64,000 nucleotides of DNA from assembly GCA_023213395.1 (NCBI GenBank), contig CM041465.1, positions 103,051,741 through 103,115,740 of the forward strand, given 5' to 3'. A program made the translations under genes and the position numbers. Position 1 is the first letter of the stretch. Every line of letters starts with the position of its first letter. Positions 10,229-21,879 of the stretch are shown here, piece after piece. The stretch is from Cycas panzhihuaensis. Lineage: Eukaryota > Cycadophyta. The notes under the pieces were generated by a model. That model did not search any database. It worked only from the letters and a program-made list of their open reading frames with translations, and was not told the DNA's origin.

Positions 10229-10745
10229 TGTCCTCCCCCCTAGAAATAACCTAAAATTAATAAGTTACATAAACTTAGATTAGGTAGAAGGCTCTGATAA
10301 CCATAAATCTATAGTCAGTTATATTTTCTTTTTAGACTCACCAATTACTTGGTCCAGAAAAAAGATGCAAGACTTAACCTTATCTACAACTGAAGCTGAA
10401 TATCAAGCTCTTATTAAATCTAGTAAAGAATCACTCTAGATTAAATCCCTTTTAAATGAGCTTGGTTTATTTTCTAACTCATCCATTAAATTTCATGTTG
10501 ATAATCAAGAAGCCATATCTATTGCTACTAATCCTGTTGCACATTTAAGGATAAAACATATAGAATTACATCAATATTTTATATGTAATCTTGTAAATGA
10601 TGAAACTATTCGCTTGTCTTATTATCTTACAAATGTGCATATTGCATATATTCTTATAAAGCTATTGACTAAAGTTAAAATTTTAAAGCTTAGAGATTTA
10701 TTGAATATTAAAGAAGTCTCCATAAAAGGGGGATTAATATGCTGA
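10229..10745 (+). pseudogene. Copia-1 RNase H, second part, and end of pol
   Basis: This continues the frame broken at 8127: NNLKLISYINLD (about 10246-10281), HKSIVSYIFFLDSPITWS (about 10299-10352), the conserved LSTTEAEY (about 10378-10401), FHVDNQEAISIA (about 10491-10526) and IKHIELHQYF (about 10555-10584). The reading ends with a stop at 10743-10745. These are the Copia RNase H landmarks in order, with remaining stops at expected Trp/Lys positions. Confidence 0.9.
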
Positions 10746-10789
10746 AGTCTTCTTCATCTTTTATATTATATATTGTATAAAATATAACA

Positions 10790-10800
10790 TTAAAAGGGGA
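10790..10800 (+). other. Copia-1 polypurine tract
   Basis: TTAAAAGGGGA lies immediately before the 3' LTR. A second, very similar tract (ATAAAAGGGGGATT) lies about 70 bases upstream, near 10721-10734. Confidence 0.8.
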
Positions 10801-11194
10801 TGTTAATGTTATGCCCTAATGTTATTATTTTATTATTTAATTAGTTTATTATGTTATTACAAAAGTTCAGTGATTTAGCCAACTATCCAAATCAATAAAC
10901 TTCTCTTCCATTTATTCTACAATCTTTCACACATTGGGTGGCTGGAAGATTAGGGTAATAAGATCCCCTTAGTATGTAGGTAGAAGGTTCTATTCAATAA
11001 GAGAGGAAGGATGAGATCCTTAACCTACTCCCATATATATTCATTATTGTTATGTTAATATTATACTTATTTCAGAGGCAGTTTTTTATCCCCTAAAGGG
11101 GTTTTCCACCTGCCAGATCTGGTGCACTTGTGTGTCTTATTGAATGGATTGCTTTAATATATATTGAGTTATTGTATGTACTCTCTCTCTAATA
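10801..11194 (+). repeat. Copia-1 3' LTR
   Basis: It starts TGTTAATGTTATGCCC and ends CTCTCTCTAATA (terminal CA decayed to TA). It is followed by the ATTGA duplication at 11195-11199. Confidence 0.95.
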
Positions 11195-11199
11195 ATTGA

Positions 11200-11356
11200 T
11201 TTCCCTAAAAAATAACTTATATATTTATACAAACTTAAGTTGATTTGTATATAGGATACATAAAAAACCTAAAGAACATTACAAATATTAAAACTATATG
11301 TTAGGACTACATATAAATATTCATCATTGAGCCTTATATGGATAATGTATATGATT
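11200..11356 (-). repeat. LTR fragment of the older Gypsy element (second part)
   Basis: AT-rich 157 bp between Copia-1 and the chromovirus. By position it is the continuation of the LTR that starts at 2022 and was split by Copia-1. It shows no coding similarity. Confidence 0.45.
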
Positions 11357-11725
11357 TGTGGGATGTATCTTCTCACAAGTGCTCCTTGAGATAATAGAAA
11401 AATGATAATCACAACCACTTCATTCTGCAAACAAATTAATAGAGAATCTCATAAAAACACAAGAGTGCCAAATGATCACCAAAATAGAGAGCACCACAGC
11501 ACAATCTTAATAAAAAGTTACATCAAGCTAATCATATTTTACAATTTATAACCCTTATATAGACAAAAGAGGGTCTTTCACATGCAATCCTTTTGGTGGC
11601 CTAAATGGCCTTACATTCTATTAGTTGACATAGTGGCCTTATATATCATTGGCTAGCTTATCAGCTCATGTATAAAGTTCTATAATTAACCTTATCTCTT
11701 AACTTCTTGATAGCTCTCTGTAATA
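11357..11725 (-). repeat. Chromovirus LTR (3' on minus strand)
   Basis: It begins TGTGGGATGTATCTTCTC and ends near CTCTCTGTAATA. It aligns throughout with 17494-17864, sharing for example ATAGCTCTC near the end and AGACAAAAGAGGGTCTTT in the middle. Confidence 0.9.
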
Positions 11726-11737
11726 GGTCCCCTCCCC
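11726..11737 (-). other. Chromovirus polypurine tract
   Basis: The minus strand reads GGGGAGGGGACC next to the LTR, overlapping the end of the pol reading (stop at 11737-11739). Confidence 0.8.
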
Positions 11738-13150
11738 TATGATGTTGAGTCCTCAAGGCATGTGAGATATGGGTGCTTTTTGATAAAATTATGAGATTTC
11801 CAAGTGGCTTCGTCTGAGTTACAACTTACCCACTATATATTCTGAAATGGACCAATTTTAGAGATAGCATTGTCTATTAGCTAGTATACACTCTAGAGGT
11901 ACATACAAGGTTTGCTCTTTATCCAAAATTGGAAGGGTTATTTGGGGGACATGGGTTTAGCTTAGACACTTTTATAGATAGGATATATAAAAAACATTAT
12001 GGATGTTAGTGGTAGGGGGGAGGTCGAGTGTATATGCAATTTCACCAATATGTTTAAGGACTTTATAGGGGCCATAATATCAAGGTCTAAGTTTATGGTT
12101 CTTATGATGATGAAGGGATTGTTGCTTCTAAGGTTGTAGACAAAGGAATACAAGATCACCAATATTGAAGGAGCGATCAAAATAGTGGCAACCTGCTAAT
12201 TGTTTCATTCAATTTTGGGCCATGGATAGGTTTTATTTAAGGGTATAGAGAATTTGGTCCATAAGCTATAGTTTTTATTGTGCTGTTGTCATGCAAAGGT
12301 TGGTAGCTAAGGTATGGTAGGATAATGGGGGATATCTATAGAGATCCAAAAATGGGGATATTCTAATAGCTAAATGATATGAGGAGTTATACTAATACTC
12401 AACTAGGGCTAGCCATGATGTCTATTTAGTTCGATGGTTAGATGTAAAGCAACGTAAGTAGGTCTCTAAAGTTTTGTTAAGGACCTCTAATTGGCCATCA
12501 GTCTATGGATGGTATGCCAAAGTCATATTGAATGATGTTCTTGATATGTGAATAGCTCTTGCCAAAAGGAGCTAGTAAATTTAGGATCTTAGTCACATAT
12601 GATAGTGGATGGAAAACTATGCAAGTGAAATATTATCTAGAGGTAAATGTCAGCAATATATGGAGCCTTATAGGTTTTATGGACAGGTAAGAAGTGGGCA
12701 AATTTTATCAACCTATCTATGACTACTAAAATAGAGTTATATCTAGTAGATAACGGTAAGTCTGTTATAAAATCCATGGTAATATCTTGCCATTTACCTT
12801 GTGGGATGTGCAATAATTGAAGGAGGCTTGATTAGGGTTTCATACCGACTTTGTTATATTGGTATGTGTCATATTCAAAGACAAAGGTAAGGATGGTGGA
12901 TTTCATTTCTGGCCAAAATAAGTTAGATTATATCTTATGATAAATTTTATTAAAACTAGAATGACCACCAAGAGGGGAAGAATGATATTCTAATAAAATT
13001 CATGGAATGAAAGCTAAGTGGGGGTGTACGGATATGTGAAGATTATTATAGATGGACCAATCCTTATGAGTGTGGACCTTATAAGCCTAGTATGAGAAAT
13101 CTAGTTGGGGTTGGTTAACCGTGGCTAAGTCTAATATCCATATAAGGTTA
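11737..13150 (-). pseudogene. Chromovirus integrase and C-terminal chromodomain
   Basis: From high to low coordinate, the H2C2 zinc region shows LGGHSSFNKIYHK (about 12940-12980). The core then shows GKWQDITMDFITDLP (about 12760-12805) with the first catalytic Asp, ILVVIDRLIKFAHFLPVHK (about 12680-12740), and DPKFTSSFWQ (about 12565-12595) around the second Asp. The C-terminal GPY/F-like module has GEIAYTLDLPPTTNIHNVF (about 11990-12050). The tail reads DEATWKSHNFIKKHPYL (about 11765-11814) and LEDSTS before the stop: the second half of a chromodomain, whose family role is to direct integration by binding histone marks. This is followed at once by the polypurine tract. Several stops and frame changes are present. 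Confidence 0.9.
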
Positions 13151-14420
13151 TGGGGAAGAAATGGCATGAATGGTGGGCTCCTACCGTGATAAGTGTTATT
13201 GTCAAGTATAAGGGAAGGTAGCATCAAGAGAGCATCTGCCATAATATTATCTTTCCCCTTTTTATATGTGATTGTAAAGTCAAAATCTTAGAGGTAGTCG
13301 ACCTATTTAGTCTGCTCTTCCGAGAGGACCAGTTAATCTAGTAGGTGATGAAGGCTATGATGATTTGTGAGGATAGTAAATTTAGAACCAAGTAGATACT
13401 GTCATCATTTATCAATAGTGTGGAGGATGGCCCACATTTCTTTTTAATAAGTAAATGGTCTACACTCATGATCTTTGAGTTTTCAACTTTTAAAGGCAAT
13501 GAGGTGGAAGTCCTACATTAAGACTATACCCAGTCCAAACCCAGAGGCATCACATTCTAATTGAAAAGGTTGAGTAAAGTTAGGACAGGCCAAAACTAGG
13601 GTGGTTATCATGACCTCTTTTAGATGGAGGAAGGCCTCATTGGCTGAGGGAGGCCATTGGAAGGAATCCTTCTGAAGTAAGTGGGTTAAGGGGGTGGTTA
13701 GTGTGGCATAATTTTGAACGAACCAATGATAAAATCTGGGAAGCCCTAAGGCTAATTGGTGATGATAGAGATTTTATCGGGATCCACCTGGACCCCTACA
13801 AAGTATATAATATGACCAAGGTATTCTAGTTCAGATTTCTTAAACTTACATTTGGAGAGTTTAACATATAGTTTATTCTCAGCCAATATTTGAAGGACTA
13901 TTTCTAGATGTGGCATGTGAGCAAGCATGTTTGAGCTATAAATAAGAATATTGTCAAAGAAGACAATGATAAATTTTCACAGGTATACGAAAAAGATCTT
14001 ATTCATGAAGGCCTGAAAGGTAGCTAGAGCATAATATAGGCCAAAGGGCATAACCTGGAACTCAAAGTGGCCATGGTGGGTTTGGAAAGCTATTTTATAT
14101 TGATCCTCTAGCAAGATAGGGATTTGGTAATATCTTGACTGTAAATTGAGTTTGGTAAAAATTGTAGCACCATGGATCTTCTCTAATATGTCATCGATTC
14201 ATAGCGTGGGGAACTTATATTTTATAGTGATTTTATTGAGCGCATGATAGTCAATACAAAGTTAGAAAGAGTCATCCTTTTCATGAACTAGAATGATGGG
14301 TGTTGCATATGGATTTTACTAGGTTAGATGATGCCTATATCCAGTAATTCCCTCGTGATTTTCTTGATTTTATTTTTGTGCAAATAGGAGCTCCTATATG
14401 GTTGAAGGCTAATTAGGTTG
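13150..14420 (-). pseudogene. Chromovirus reverse transcriptase and RNase H
   Basis: The RT starts near 14350 and runs through PYATPIILVHEK (about 14275-14310), the IDYHALNKITIKYKFPTL block (about 14200-14255), [19 protein letters not shown] (about 14110-14170) and [20 protein letters not shown] (about 14005-14065). The catalytic motif FFDNILIYS is at 13935-13961: FFDD is expected, so the second catalytic Asp has become Asn (GAC/GAT to AAC/AAT). It continues LSKCKFKKSELEYLGHI (about 13810-13860) and VDPDKI. RNase H occupies about 13150-13650. The FFDD-type box supports a chromovirus rather than Athila or Tat. This copy is inactive. Confidence 0.9.
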
Positions 14421-14929
14421 TGTGAATTTTATAACTCAATAGTATGATAAGAACCTCGATTAGGTGGGGGTTGGTAGATAACAGAGCAAATATAGATTAG
14501 TATCAGTCCAATACTTGCTGGATATAAGGGTGAATGTTCAAAGGGGCCTAGATATGGTTGAGAAAAATGATGTATCCTATATTACCGTTGAGTTGTCAGC
14601 GCATTCGAGTGGGTGGGATTACTTTATTTAGAGGAGCTTGCATACCATAAAGTTTATGTGAGTAGCCCATGTAATCTTTGAATATAATGAATGGGGTTAT
14701 GGGTGAGTTATTGGTGTTATAGGTTCCTAGAGTTTAGAGCTATTATATGCTAAGAATTACATTTGACCCACCTATGTATAGGGCATAAAAATTAGGGACA
14801 AGGGTATATGAGCCAATGTGAACCATGAGGTTTTTTATTGTTCTTGCACAGTGAAGGGTGTGATGACCAGGTAAGGATTAGGTAAAGCTCATTTTAGGTT
14901 CTATGTAAAGATTCAACTATCGGGCAATA

Positions 14930-14975
14930 AATATATCAATGAGATTTAGTGATGTACCACCATCAATCAAAATGA
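14930..14975 (-). pseudogene. Chromovirus protease active-site region
   Basis: The minus strand reads LIDGGTSLNL, matching the retropepsin motif (hydrophobic-D-S/G-G-A/T-S/T) preceding the RT. Flanking sequence (14430-15050) is protease-RT linker with stops. Confidence 0.7.
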
Positions 14976-15049
14976 TGATTGGGGTATTTTGAAGTATTTC
15001 TTTAACTCAGAGTGGTTCAAGACTTGCAATGGAGGTAACGATTAATAAG

Positions 15050-16239
15050 GAAACTTTGGGTTTAGGATGTAGAGATAACTCATCAGTAGGGTAGTCTTAG
15101 TGTTTATCATCATAGTCGTGCTTGGTCTGATGGTCATCCTCTAAAGACAAGTCATGGTTAAGTGTGAAGACTATCTTTCTGGCTTTGCATATTCTACTAT
15201 GACTAGAGGTCTATTTTTTAGAATATTACATACATAGACTGGCTTCCCAATGACGTTGTGCCTTTATTGGAGTGATGTGGATGGACTTTGAAGATGGTTC
15301 CTTAGTGCGTTACTTGAGATATGTAGATGGCATGTCCTCTGGTTGTGGGCATGATCATTGGTAATCAGTTGGGCATGGTCTTTAGGACTAGGTAGTATCA
15401 GCTTATCAAGATTGTGAAAACCATGTGGAGTCTCAGTTGAATAGAGGAGGTTTTTCTAAGGAAAACTCTACTTCTACTAATTTAGCCATGTTGATTGCAT
15501 ATTTTAGAGTAGATAGGGAGACTGTCTTCATATGTATTTGAATACATTCTTTAAGCCTAGACATATACATATCTATCTCTGTTTGTTTATCAAATTGTTG
15601 ATCAACTTGATTATGTAGAGATTATAACTCATCAGTGTATACTTTGACAGAGGATACCTATTTTAACCATGTCAGTTGTGTGAAAAAAGATTGGTTCTAA
15701 GTGTCTGTATACTACTTGAAAAAATAGTTAGAGAAGTGTGCCCAAGATTGGCTAAAAGGATACTCCTGCTTCCACCATCAGAACCAATAGTACGCCTTCT
15801 CATCTAGGTGGATGGAAGCAAATGTAAGTTGTTCATTTACTGAGATTAGGTTGAGTGTAAAGTAGGACTCTAGTTTATTAATCTAACTTCATGCATTGTC
15901 CTTGTTGAGATCTTGATTAAATGTAGGTATGTTGATCTTATGATAAAATGGTTATTATTGACATGGAGGCAGAGTCAAGTTTTATTACTGTGTGGGGCTG
16001 ATTGAAGAGGAGGTTGCTAGTGGCAGAGGAGAGAAGTTGTTCAACCTCTAAAGTACCCGTTGTATATCAGAATGAGATGCTTGAGTTGACATATTTATGT
16101 GAAATTCTGTGTGTATGACATCTGCTTCATTGTTAACCTCCTCGTGCATGTGGTTTAAATCTTGCTTAATTTTTTCTTGAATGTTAGTGACTTGGGTCTT
16201 GAGTGCTGAGATCTTCTTATTATTGCTTAGAGGAGCCAT
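15050..16239 (-). pseudogene. Chromovirus gag
   Basis: The start ATG at 16239 opens MAPLSNNKKISALKTQ, followed by a charged, probably coiled-coil N-terminus of 63 residues with no stop (to 16048), as is usual for chromovirus Gag. Downstream the capsid-like region (about 15400-15960) is broken by stops. A region near 15190-15240 would hold the zinc knuckle but is not clean. It is placed correctly between leader and protease. Confidence 0.7.
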
Positions 16240-17493
16240 GGAGAAAGGGCATAAAGAGGCAAGAATAGGTAGAAAGAAGGAGGATGAACAAAGTGGAAAA
16301 GATCAAGAAAGAATGGGGCATAAGAATTAGGGAGTTGTTAAGGGGAAGAGAAGGGGGTAAATAGGGAGATTTTGGGGTGTCTATAGCCTGTTAACAACAA
16401 AACTTTATATAAGAAAGATATTAGATTCACTCAAATAAGTGCGAAAAGCTCATTTAGATGGAGTATGTGAGGTGTAGGGGGGGTTAGGGGTGGCGGGGCC
16501 CACTAGTGACTAGGTATTAAAAAATGTAAAAGTTACTAATATATACTAACCTAGTACAAACTGACTAGTACGATGTGTTGATCAAATTAGGTATATAAGT
16601 TGTAAAGGTAAATTTTTTTGCCATGAACTTACATTGTCAAGAGTGACTAAGTAGAGTTTTTTTTTTTTTTTTTTGTTCTTCTTCTTTCTTTCATTTTCTC
16701 TATTTTTTTGTTTTCCTATGGTGAGTCTGACTGTGCTGACAGTTTTTGAGTTTAGGCAGTAAGAGGATTTTTTTTTTTTCTTTTATTTTTTTAAAATATA
16801 AGGTGACTTATGATTTGAATCTGGGAGTGGAATATGTATATCAGAGTATCTTACCCACCACTAGACAAGGTATGCTTGGTCTTATAAGCTTGCTAATAAA
16901 CTATAGAAGTTTGAGGTAGGAAGGAATAGGGACATGAAGGGGTCCTTTAATATACTTAAAGGTATGTGGAGGCACATTTTTGTAGCTAGTTTTTGTCTAG
17001 GGCTTAGGTTATGAGTGTTATCTCCAGTCCTTTATACAGGAGGTAGAAAATACATGATGTGCTTGACTAGAATGATAAATCCCTGTGATATTTAAAGACC
17101 CCCGGTACAGGGTCTCTACCTAACTACTTAGGTAGCCACCCAGCAATGTTATCTACCTAGGAAAGAGAGGTAGGAGGAAGAAAGGGTAGCCACCCAATGG
17201 TGTTATCTACCCTTGAGATATAATTCAAAGCAAGAATTGAAATACAAAAATGAAATTAAAACTAGATGAAAAATAAGAAAATAAAGTACTGGCGTTACCT
17301 AGGGGAAGAAATTCCCCTTTTCTTATAACTCTTAGACTATCTAGGTACCCTTCCTCAATTTTTATAGAGAGAGTACTAAGCAAAGGTCTTTCCTCGATGT
17401 CTACTAGGGTAGAGAGAGTACTCGATCTAACAGGAAAAAAATTTTCTAATTTTTTAGGTAGTTTCCTACAATCACTACGTAGCTCTAATACCA
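16240..17493 (-). other. Chromovirus 5' leader and primer-binding site
   Basis: At 17479-17493 the minus strand reads TGGTATTAGAGCTACG (initiator tRNA-Met type) beside the LTR edge. An 89-codon frame (17225-17494) overlaps the primer site and is not recognisable. T-runs occur at 16658-16674 and 16770-16780. A short duplicated phrase (GCCACCCA..TGTTATCTACC) occurs at 17132-17155 and 17188-17211. No other feature is seen. Confidence 0.65.
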
Positions 17494-17864
17494 CTTAGGA
17501 CGTATCTTCTCATAAGTGCTCCTTGAGACAACAGAAAAATGACAATTGTAACCACTTCATTCTATAAATAAATTAATAGAGAATCTCACAAGAACACAAG
17601 AGCACCAAATGATCACCAAAATAGAGAGTACTACAGTATAATTTTTATAAAGAGTCACATTAAGCTAATTATCTTTTACAATCTATGACCCTTATGTAGA
17701 CAAAAGAGGGTCTTTTGTATGTAATCCTATTGGTGGCCTAAGTGGCCTTACATTCTATTAGTTAGTATAATAGCCTTGCATACCATTGGCTAACTTATCG
17801 ACTCATGCAAGAAGTTCCATAATTAACCTTATCTCTTAATCTCCTGATAGCTCTCCACATAATA
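17494..17864 (-). repeat. Chromovirus LTR (5' on minus strand)
   Basis: It aligns end to end with 11357-11725. The first bases (CTTAGGACGTATC) have lost the TG terminus by mutation. It ends near CCACATAATA. Confidence 0.88.
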
Positions 17865-18849
17865 GTGTTTTATATAACTTAGTAAGATGAGTTATGTAAC
17901 AATTTGATCCTTTTAAGGGATGGTAAAGGGGAAGGAAATATAGATTTGTTTCTAGTTCTAAGTCAAACATAGGGGGCCTTATTGGTTCCTAAGGAAAGAG
18001 AGGCGGGGAGGTCACAAATGATAGACTCATTATGAGAAAAAGATAGAATCAAACTTGTCATTTCAGTTATAGATTAGGGGAACTTGACTAAGATCATGTT
18101 GCATAATAACTAGATTAGAGAAGTCTCATACATAATAAACCATGTTAATGGTTTGCGATATGGGATAAGAAATAATTTCAGTGGTCATGGTAGGAATACT
18201 CTCACTCATAAAGTGCCTAAATATCCTACATACATCACCAAGATAGGTAATAAACTAGGGGACCCCTATATGATGAGTTAATTAGATGGTAGGTTGAGGA
18301 GAGGGTAGAGCTATAATGTGCAACTCAGTAGTCTCATCAAATAGATTTGGGCACTAGTTATAGATAAGGTGGTTAGAATGGCATTCAAGCTAATCTTATT
18401 AGAAAGGAGATATTCTATAGGGTGGAGGAAGCAGTGGTAAGGCTCATGGGTTCTCTAAGGTGTCCTATTGGAGCTCATATGGAGAGGAGGTCCTTTTATA
18501 AGGGAAAAAAAGAGGGGGAATATCTGTATGAGATGATTTCCCTTATGTTTGGTAAATAGTAACCACCTAGTATATAAGGGCCATTGGGATTGGATTCAGG
18601 GTCATTAAGGACAACCAAATATCCATAGTTATCCATACTAATTAGAGAAAAATGAACCACATCTAGTCTTAGAATGAGAGGATCATCATCAAACTAAGGG
18701 TCTAAATCCTAGAAGAGAATCTCGAGGGAGGGGTCTTATTTAAACATCTCATCAACTTCTATAACAAGGATGGCTTGAACATCAGTTTGGTATAAATGAG
18801 AATGTGGTGGTCCATGTGTAATGGTACACACTCTTTTGTTATGGACAAA

Positions 18850-19345
18850 CTTTAGTTGGCCCTACAAGGAAGAATAAATTACCCCCATCTAGTCCAACCA
18901 TGGTCATCCTGAAAGGAGGTTATAATCAATAACAATGTCAAGGATTATGATGTTGGTGAGGATGGTTTTATCCTTGAGGGTAAGGGAAAGGGTGACTATT
19001 CTAAAGGGGGCTTTCTCATTTCCATAGAACTAGTTCGAGGGCCCTAATGTTAAGTTTCTCAAGCATTCAAGCAGGCATGGTGTTAATAGAAGATCCATTG
19101 TGTACCTTAATCCTCTTAAGGGCAAACTCTAAGGTCTTAATGGTTATGGCAAAAGGATAATGCCAAAGGAACTCATACTTTTTTGGGGGTGGTATGTCTT
19201 TGGGATTAAAGGTTATGATAATGCCTTGAGGTAGAGGCCTCAAATTCTTAGGGTTAATGGGCATGATGCTCACTATATAGATGGTGGCTTCCTTATGCCC
19301 TAGAGCCTTTAGAAATAGGTAACACTGATGAGGGGACATACCCAT
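18850..19345 (-). pseudogene. TatA retropepsin region
   Basis: An uninterrupted 92-residue frame (19345-19067) contains GIIITFNPKDIPPPKKYEF, then FAITIKTLEFALKRIKVHNG and GSSINTMPA. This is the Tat/Ogre protease pattern with the active-site segment V-D-N-G-S-S-L-N, here HNGSSIN: the catalytic Asp codon reads as His, so the enzyme would be dead. Downstream, in shifted frames, the flap-like segment QDDHGWTRWG and KFVHNKRVCTIT-like readings (18840-18920) follow as in the family. The corresponding segment in TatB is 30185-30480. Confidence 0.78.
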
Positions 19346-19499
19346 ATAAACTATATGAAGATCCTTAATGATTAAGAAGGACTTCCCCTTATTAGTGGGT
19401 TGGAGAAGGGCCCTTTTAAAGTTGTAAAGACTAGGGTAAATAAGAATTATCTTGGGAAAAAGTTAGATCTTATTTGGTTGGGGTTTGATAAGTGATTAT

Positions 19500-21750
19500 T
19501 TAAAAGTGGAGGTCTCTTTGATCTCCTAGACTGCTTGAGCCTGACTCATATTGAATACTTGAGTTGCATCAAGCATTTGGTTGACTCTCTTACCCTTGTC
19601 ATTGTAGCATTAGGTAACTTTAGTAGACTCTTGCTCTTTGAAGGAAGAGTTATTCAACTAGGTCTATGGTTGATCCATAGGTTGGTTCAAAGAAGGGTTA
19701 GATGATGATCTTCTTTAAGGTTAGGGTGATTATCTTCCTTATAAATTTTGTCCCTGGGATAGGGTCTTTAGAGCTCTATAGCTTAGGAAAGGGCCTTGGT
19801 GGAATGACTGCTCGAGGTTGGGCTTAGACATATCTTGAGGAGGAGGATCATACGATGGTGCCTACTTAGGATATTGGATTTAGTAATGGGTATCATCATG
19901 GCTATAGTTTTTATAAATTTGGCACCACCTCTTTTTAGGAGGGTATAAATTCTTTTTACCTATGGGAGGGGCAAATGGTAAAACTACTTGAGGGCATTAC
20001 CCTAGAGGGACTTAGGCAAGATCTTTATTAGGATGTGGTTATATGGTTAGTAATGAATACATGCCATGGCAAAAGCCTTGACATGGTCTCTAAGATCTTG
20101 GGATGAAGTGCCTTCAAACTTGGGCACTTCTAGGAGATGGGGCAATAAATTGGTTCTAAGGGCATTAAGGGAGAGCAGGTTGGTCCTATAATTAATAAAG
20201 GGGCATGTCCTAGGTTGAGCTAGAGGATTAACTAGTGGAAAAGCTAGTTAGCATGGATAAATCAATTATGTTTTGGTCCCAACATAAGATGTATATCTTT
20301 ATTAGTAAGTTTGGTATGGTGGAATGGTTTGAGAGATGGCTCCATCTTGATAAGTAGTTATCATTTAGGTGTAAGGGTTAGGTACATGTGGAACAAGTCC
20401 CCTAAAAGCTAAAGCACAATACAGGAGGCTTGATAAGGAACACTAGTTTGTGAAACTACTCCCTAAGGAATAATTACATAAGATGGGATAGGTATAGGCC
20501 TAAGTTATATCTAATAAGACTAGACATTATGAACTTAGTAAATGGGAGTAAACTGGGGACCTATAGCTTGCTAGGACAGTACATATGGTTGAGCACCTAT
20601 AAGCATGGATTGATAAGGTGGAAAAGGATAGGATGGAGGATGTGGAATTAAGTTTTACCCATGTAGGCCTTGAATTGGAGGGGAAATCCCATATGGATGG
20701 AGCATATCAACTTCAAAATAGGTTGAGGGTGAGGCCCACCCTATCTCCACCACTAGGTGGTGTACCTAGGTAGGACCAAAGAGGATTGGCTAGGTTAGGT
20801 GATGGGTTAGATAGATTAAATAGGACATGGAGGAGGGTGAGGTATCCTTAGAGGTCTTATTAGATAAGGGTAAGGAAGAATTGGGGGTGTAGGGGCAATC
20901 CATGCAATTGTTGGTTGCAAAATAGAGGTGTGAAGCCCACATGCTAATGGGGTAGGTGGGGGAATACGTATGATGGGTTAGATAGATTAGGAAATTAGCC
21001 AAGTAGGTTAGGGCATTACTATCAATATAGGACCCACAGATGAGGCTACCATCAGTGGGGGTTGGATAAGGGGAAGGGTAGATGGTCCCACTAGTTATGA
21101 AACAACCTATTGTTGTAGGGCTACTTATTATTATGGTTAGAAAATAGATGGGACAAATGTAGGGCCATTTTAAATAAACATTAGACCTAGTGTGAAGTGG
21201 GATTTTCTACTACAATCACTTTATATAATACTCTAAGGCTAGCTACAATATTGAAAGGAGTGGTTTAGGCCTAAAGTAGGTTAGCGACTTAGTCACCCCC
21301 TTGGGTTTAATTGAAAGTGAAGACTTGAGCTATTGACTCAAGGGTTTGAGAAAGGTCATGGAGTTGGGTGGCTTTAATAATATAAGTATAAGACTTTATA
21401 GGCTCCTGATCCACTTCATAGGGTTGGTATATAGGATCTACTTCTTATTAATAAGGCTCCTATTATCCATAAGGATCAATTGCTTGAGACCAATCCTATG
21501 TGTAAGCTTAGTATGGATCTTGGATTTGGTATAGGGGTTGGGCCTGAAATGGGTCTATAGACAACTCAAGTAAGATCTAGCCTATCATTAAGGAATGCTC
21601 AATAAGTGAGGGACTAGATGGATATAAAAGATTAGACCCAGATGGAGGGAAACCTCTAAGATGACAAGAAATTCATCCCATATAAAAGGTAAAAGTATAA
21701 AGCAAAGAAGGTCTAGAGCTATGGTGCACACCTAGATTTTGAACTTGTAG
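19500..21750 (-). pseudogene. TatA gag region
   Basis: The core is PKFEGTSSQDLRDHVKAFAM (about 20050-20115), the start of the retrotransposon-gag helical domain, matched in TatB by MFDGTTQ and DHIKDFAMVC (about 31845-31905). The N-terminal part (about 20640-20720) reads LHPYGISPPIQGLHG, paralleled in TatB by LHPYGITPLLGGLYG, a Pro/Tyr/Gly-rich prefix. Stops are frequent. Open frames such as 20790-21002 are chance fragments in a low-complexity G-rich strand. Confidence 0.62.
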
Positions 21751-21879
21751 GATAAGTATAAGGGATTATCACAAAGATGAGTTATGAATTGAATAGAGTC
21801 TCACCCTATGATAAGGAGCTCTAATGAGGAGGAAAGAGGGAATCAACAATTTGATATTTACTAGAACTCTACTAGTGAT

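Larger units (their letters stand above)
2165..11194 (+). mobile_element. Copia-1: full-length Ty1/Copia LTR retrotransposon carrying a nested element
   Basis: The element has matching LTRs (2165-2557 and 10801-11194), a primer-binding site, gag, protease, integrase, RT and RNase H in Copia order, a polypurine tract, and a perfect 5-bp target duplication ATTGA. Without the 2.1-kb insertion at 8128-10228 it is about 6.9 kb. This is longer than a typical 5-kb Copia because of a 1.85-kb leader between primer site and gag. The LTRs differ at about 41 of 394 positions by eye, mostly transitions, so it is not young. All reading frames are broken. Confidence 0.95.
11357..17864 (-). mobile_element. 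Near-complete chromovirus (Ty3/Gypsy with chromodomain)
   Basis: LTRs of about 370 bp flank a 5.8-kb interior read on the minus strand in the order primer site, leader, gag, protease, RT, RNase H, integrase, chromodomain, polypurine tract. The LTRs are diverged (roughly four-fifths identical by eye) and the coding region has many stops, so it is old. Boundaries are set by the LTR alignment. A target duplication is not clear (TGATT on the left, GTGTT or TGTTT on the right). Confidence 0.92.
17865..21750 (-). mobile_element. TatA: partial Tat/Ogre-like Ty3/Gypsy element (gag and protease)
   Basis: On the minus strand a Gag-like region (about 19500-21700), a protease (18850-19345) and a variable linker (17870-18850) can be read, homologous to TatB at 28610-33700. 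RT and beyond are missing: the chromovirus LTR abuts the linker at 17865. No LTR of its own was found. Tat assignment rests on the protease style and on the RT preserved in the sister copy. Confidence 0.75.

Noticed and set aside
11352-17869. 5-bp target duplication for the chromovirus
   Set aside because: TGATT on the left and GTGTT/TGTTT on the right match too poorly to claim; LTR ends are mutated.
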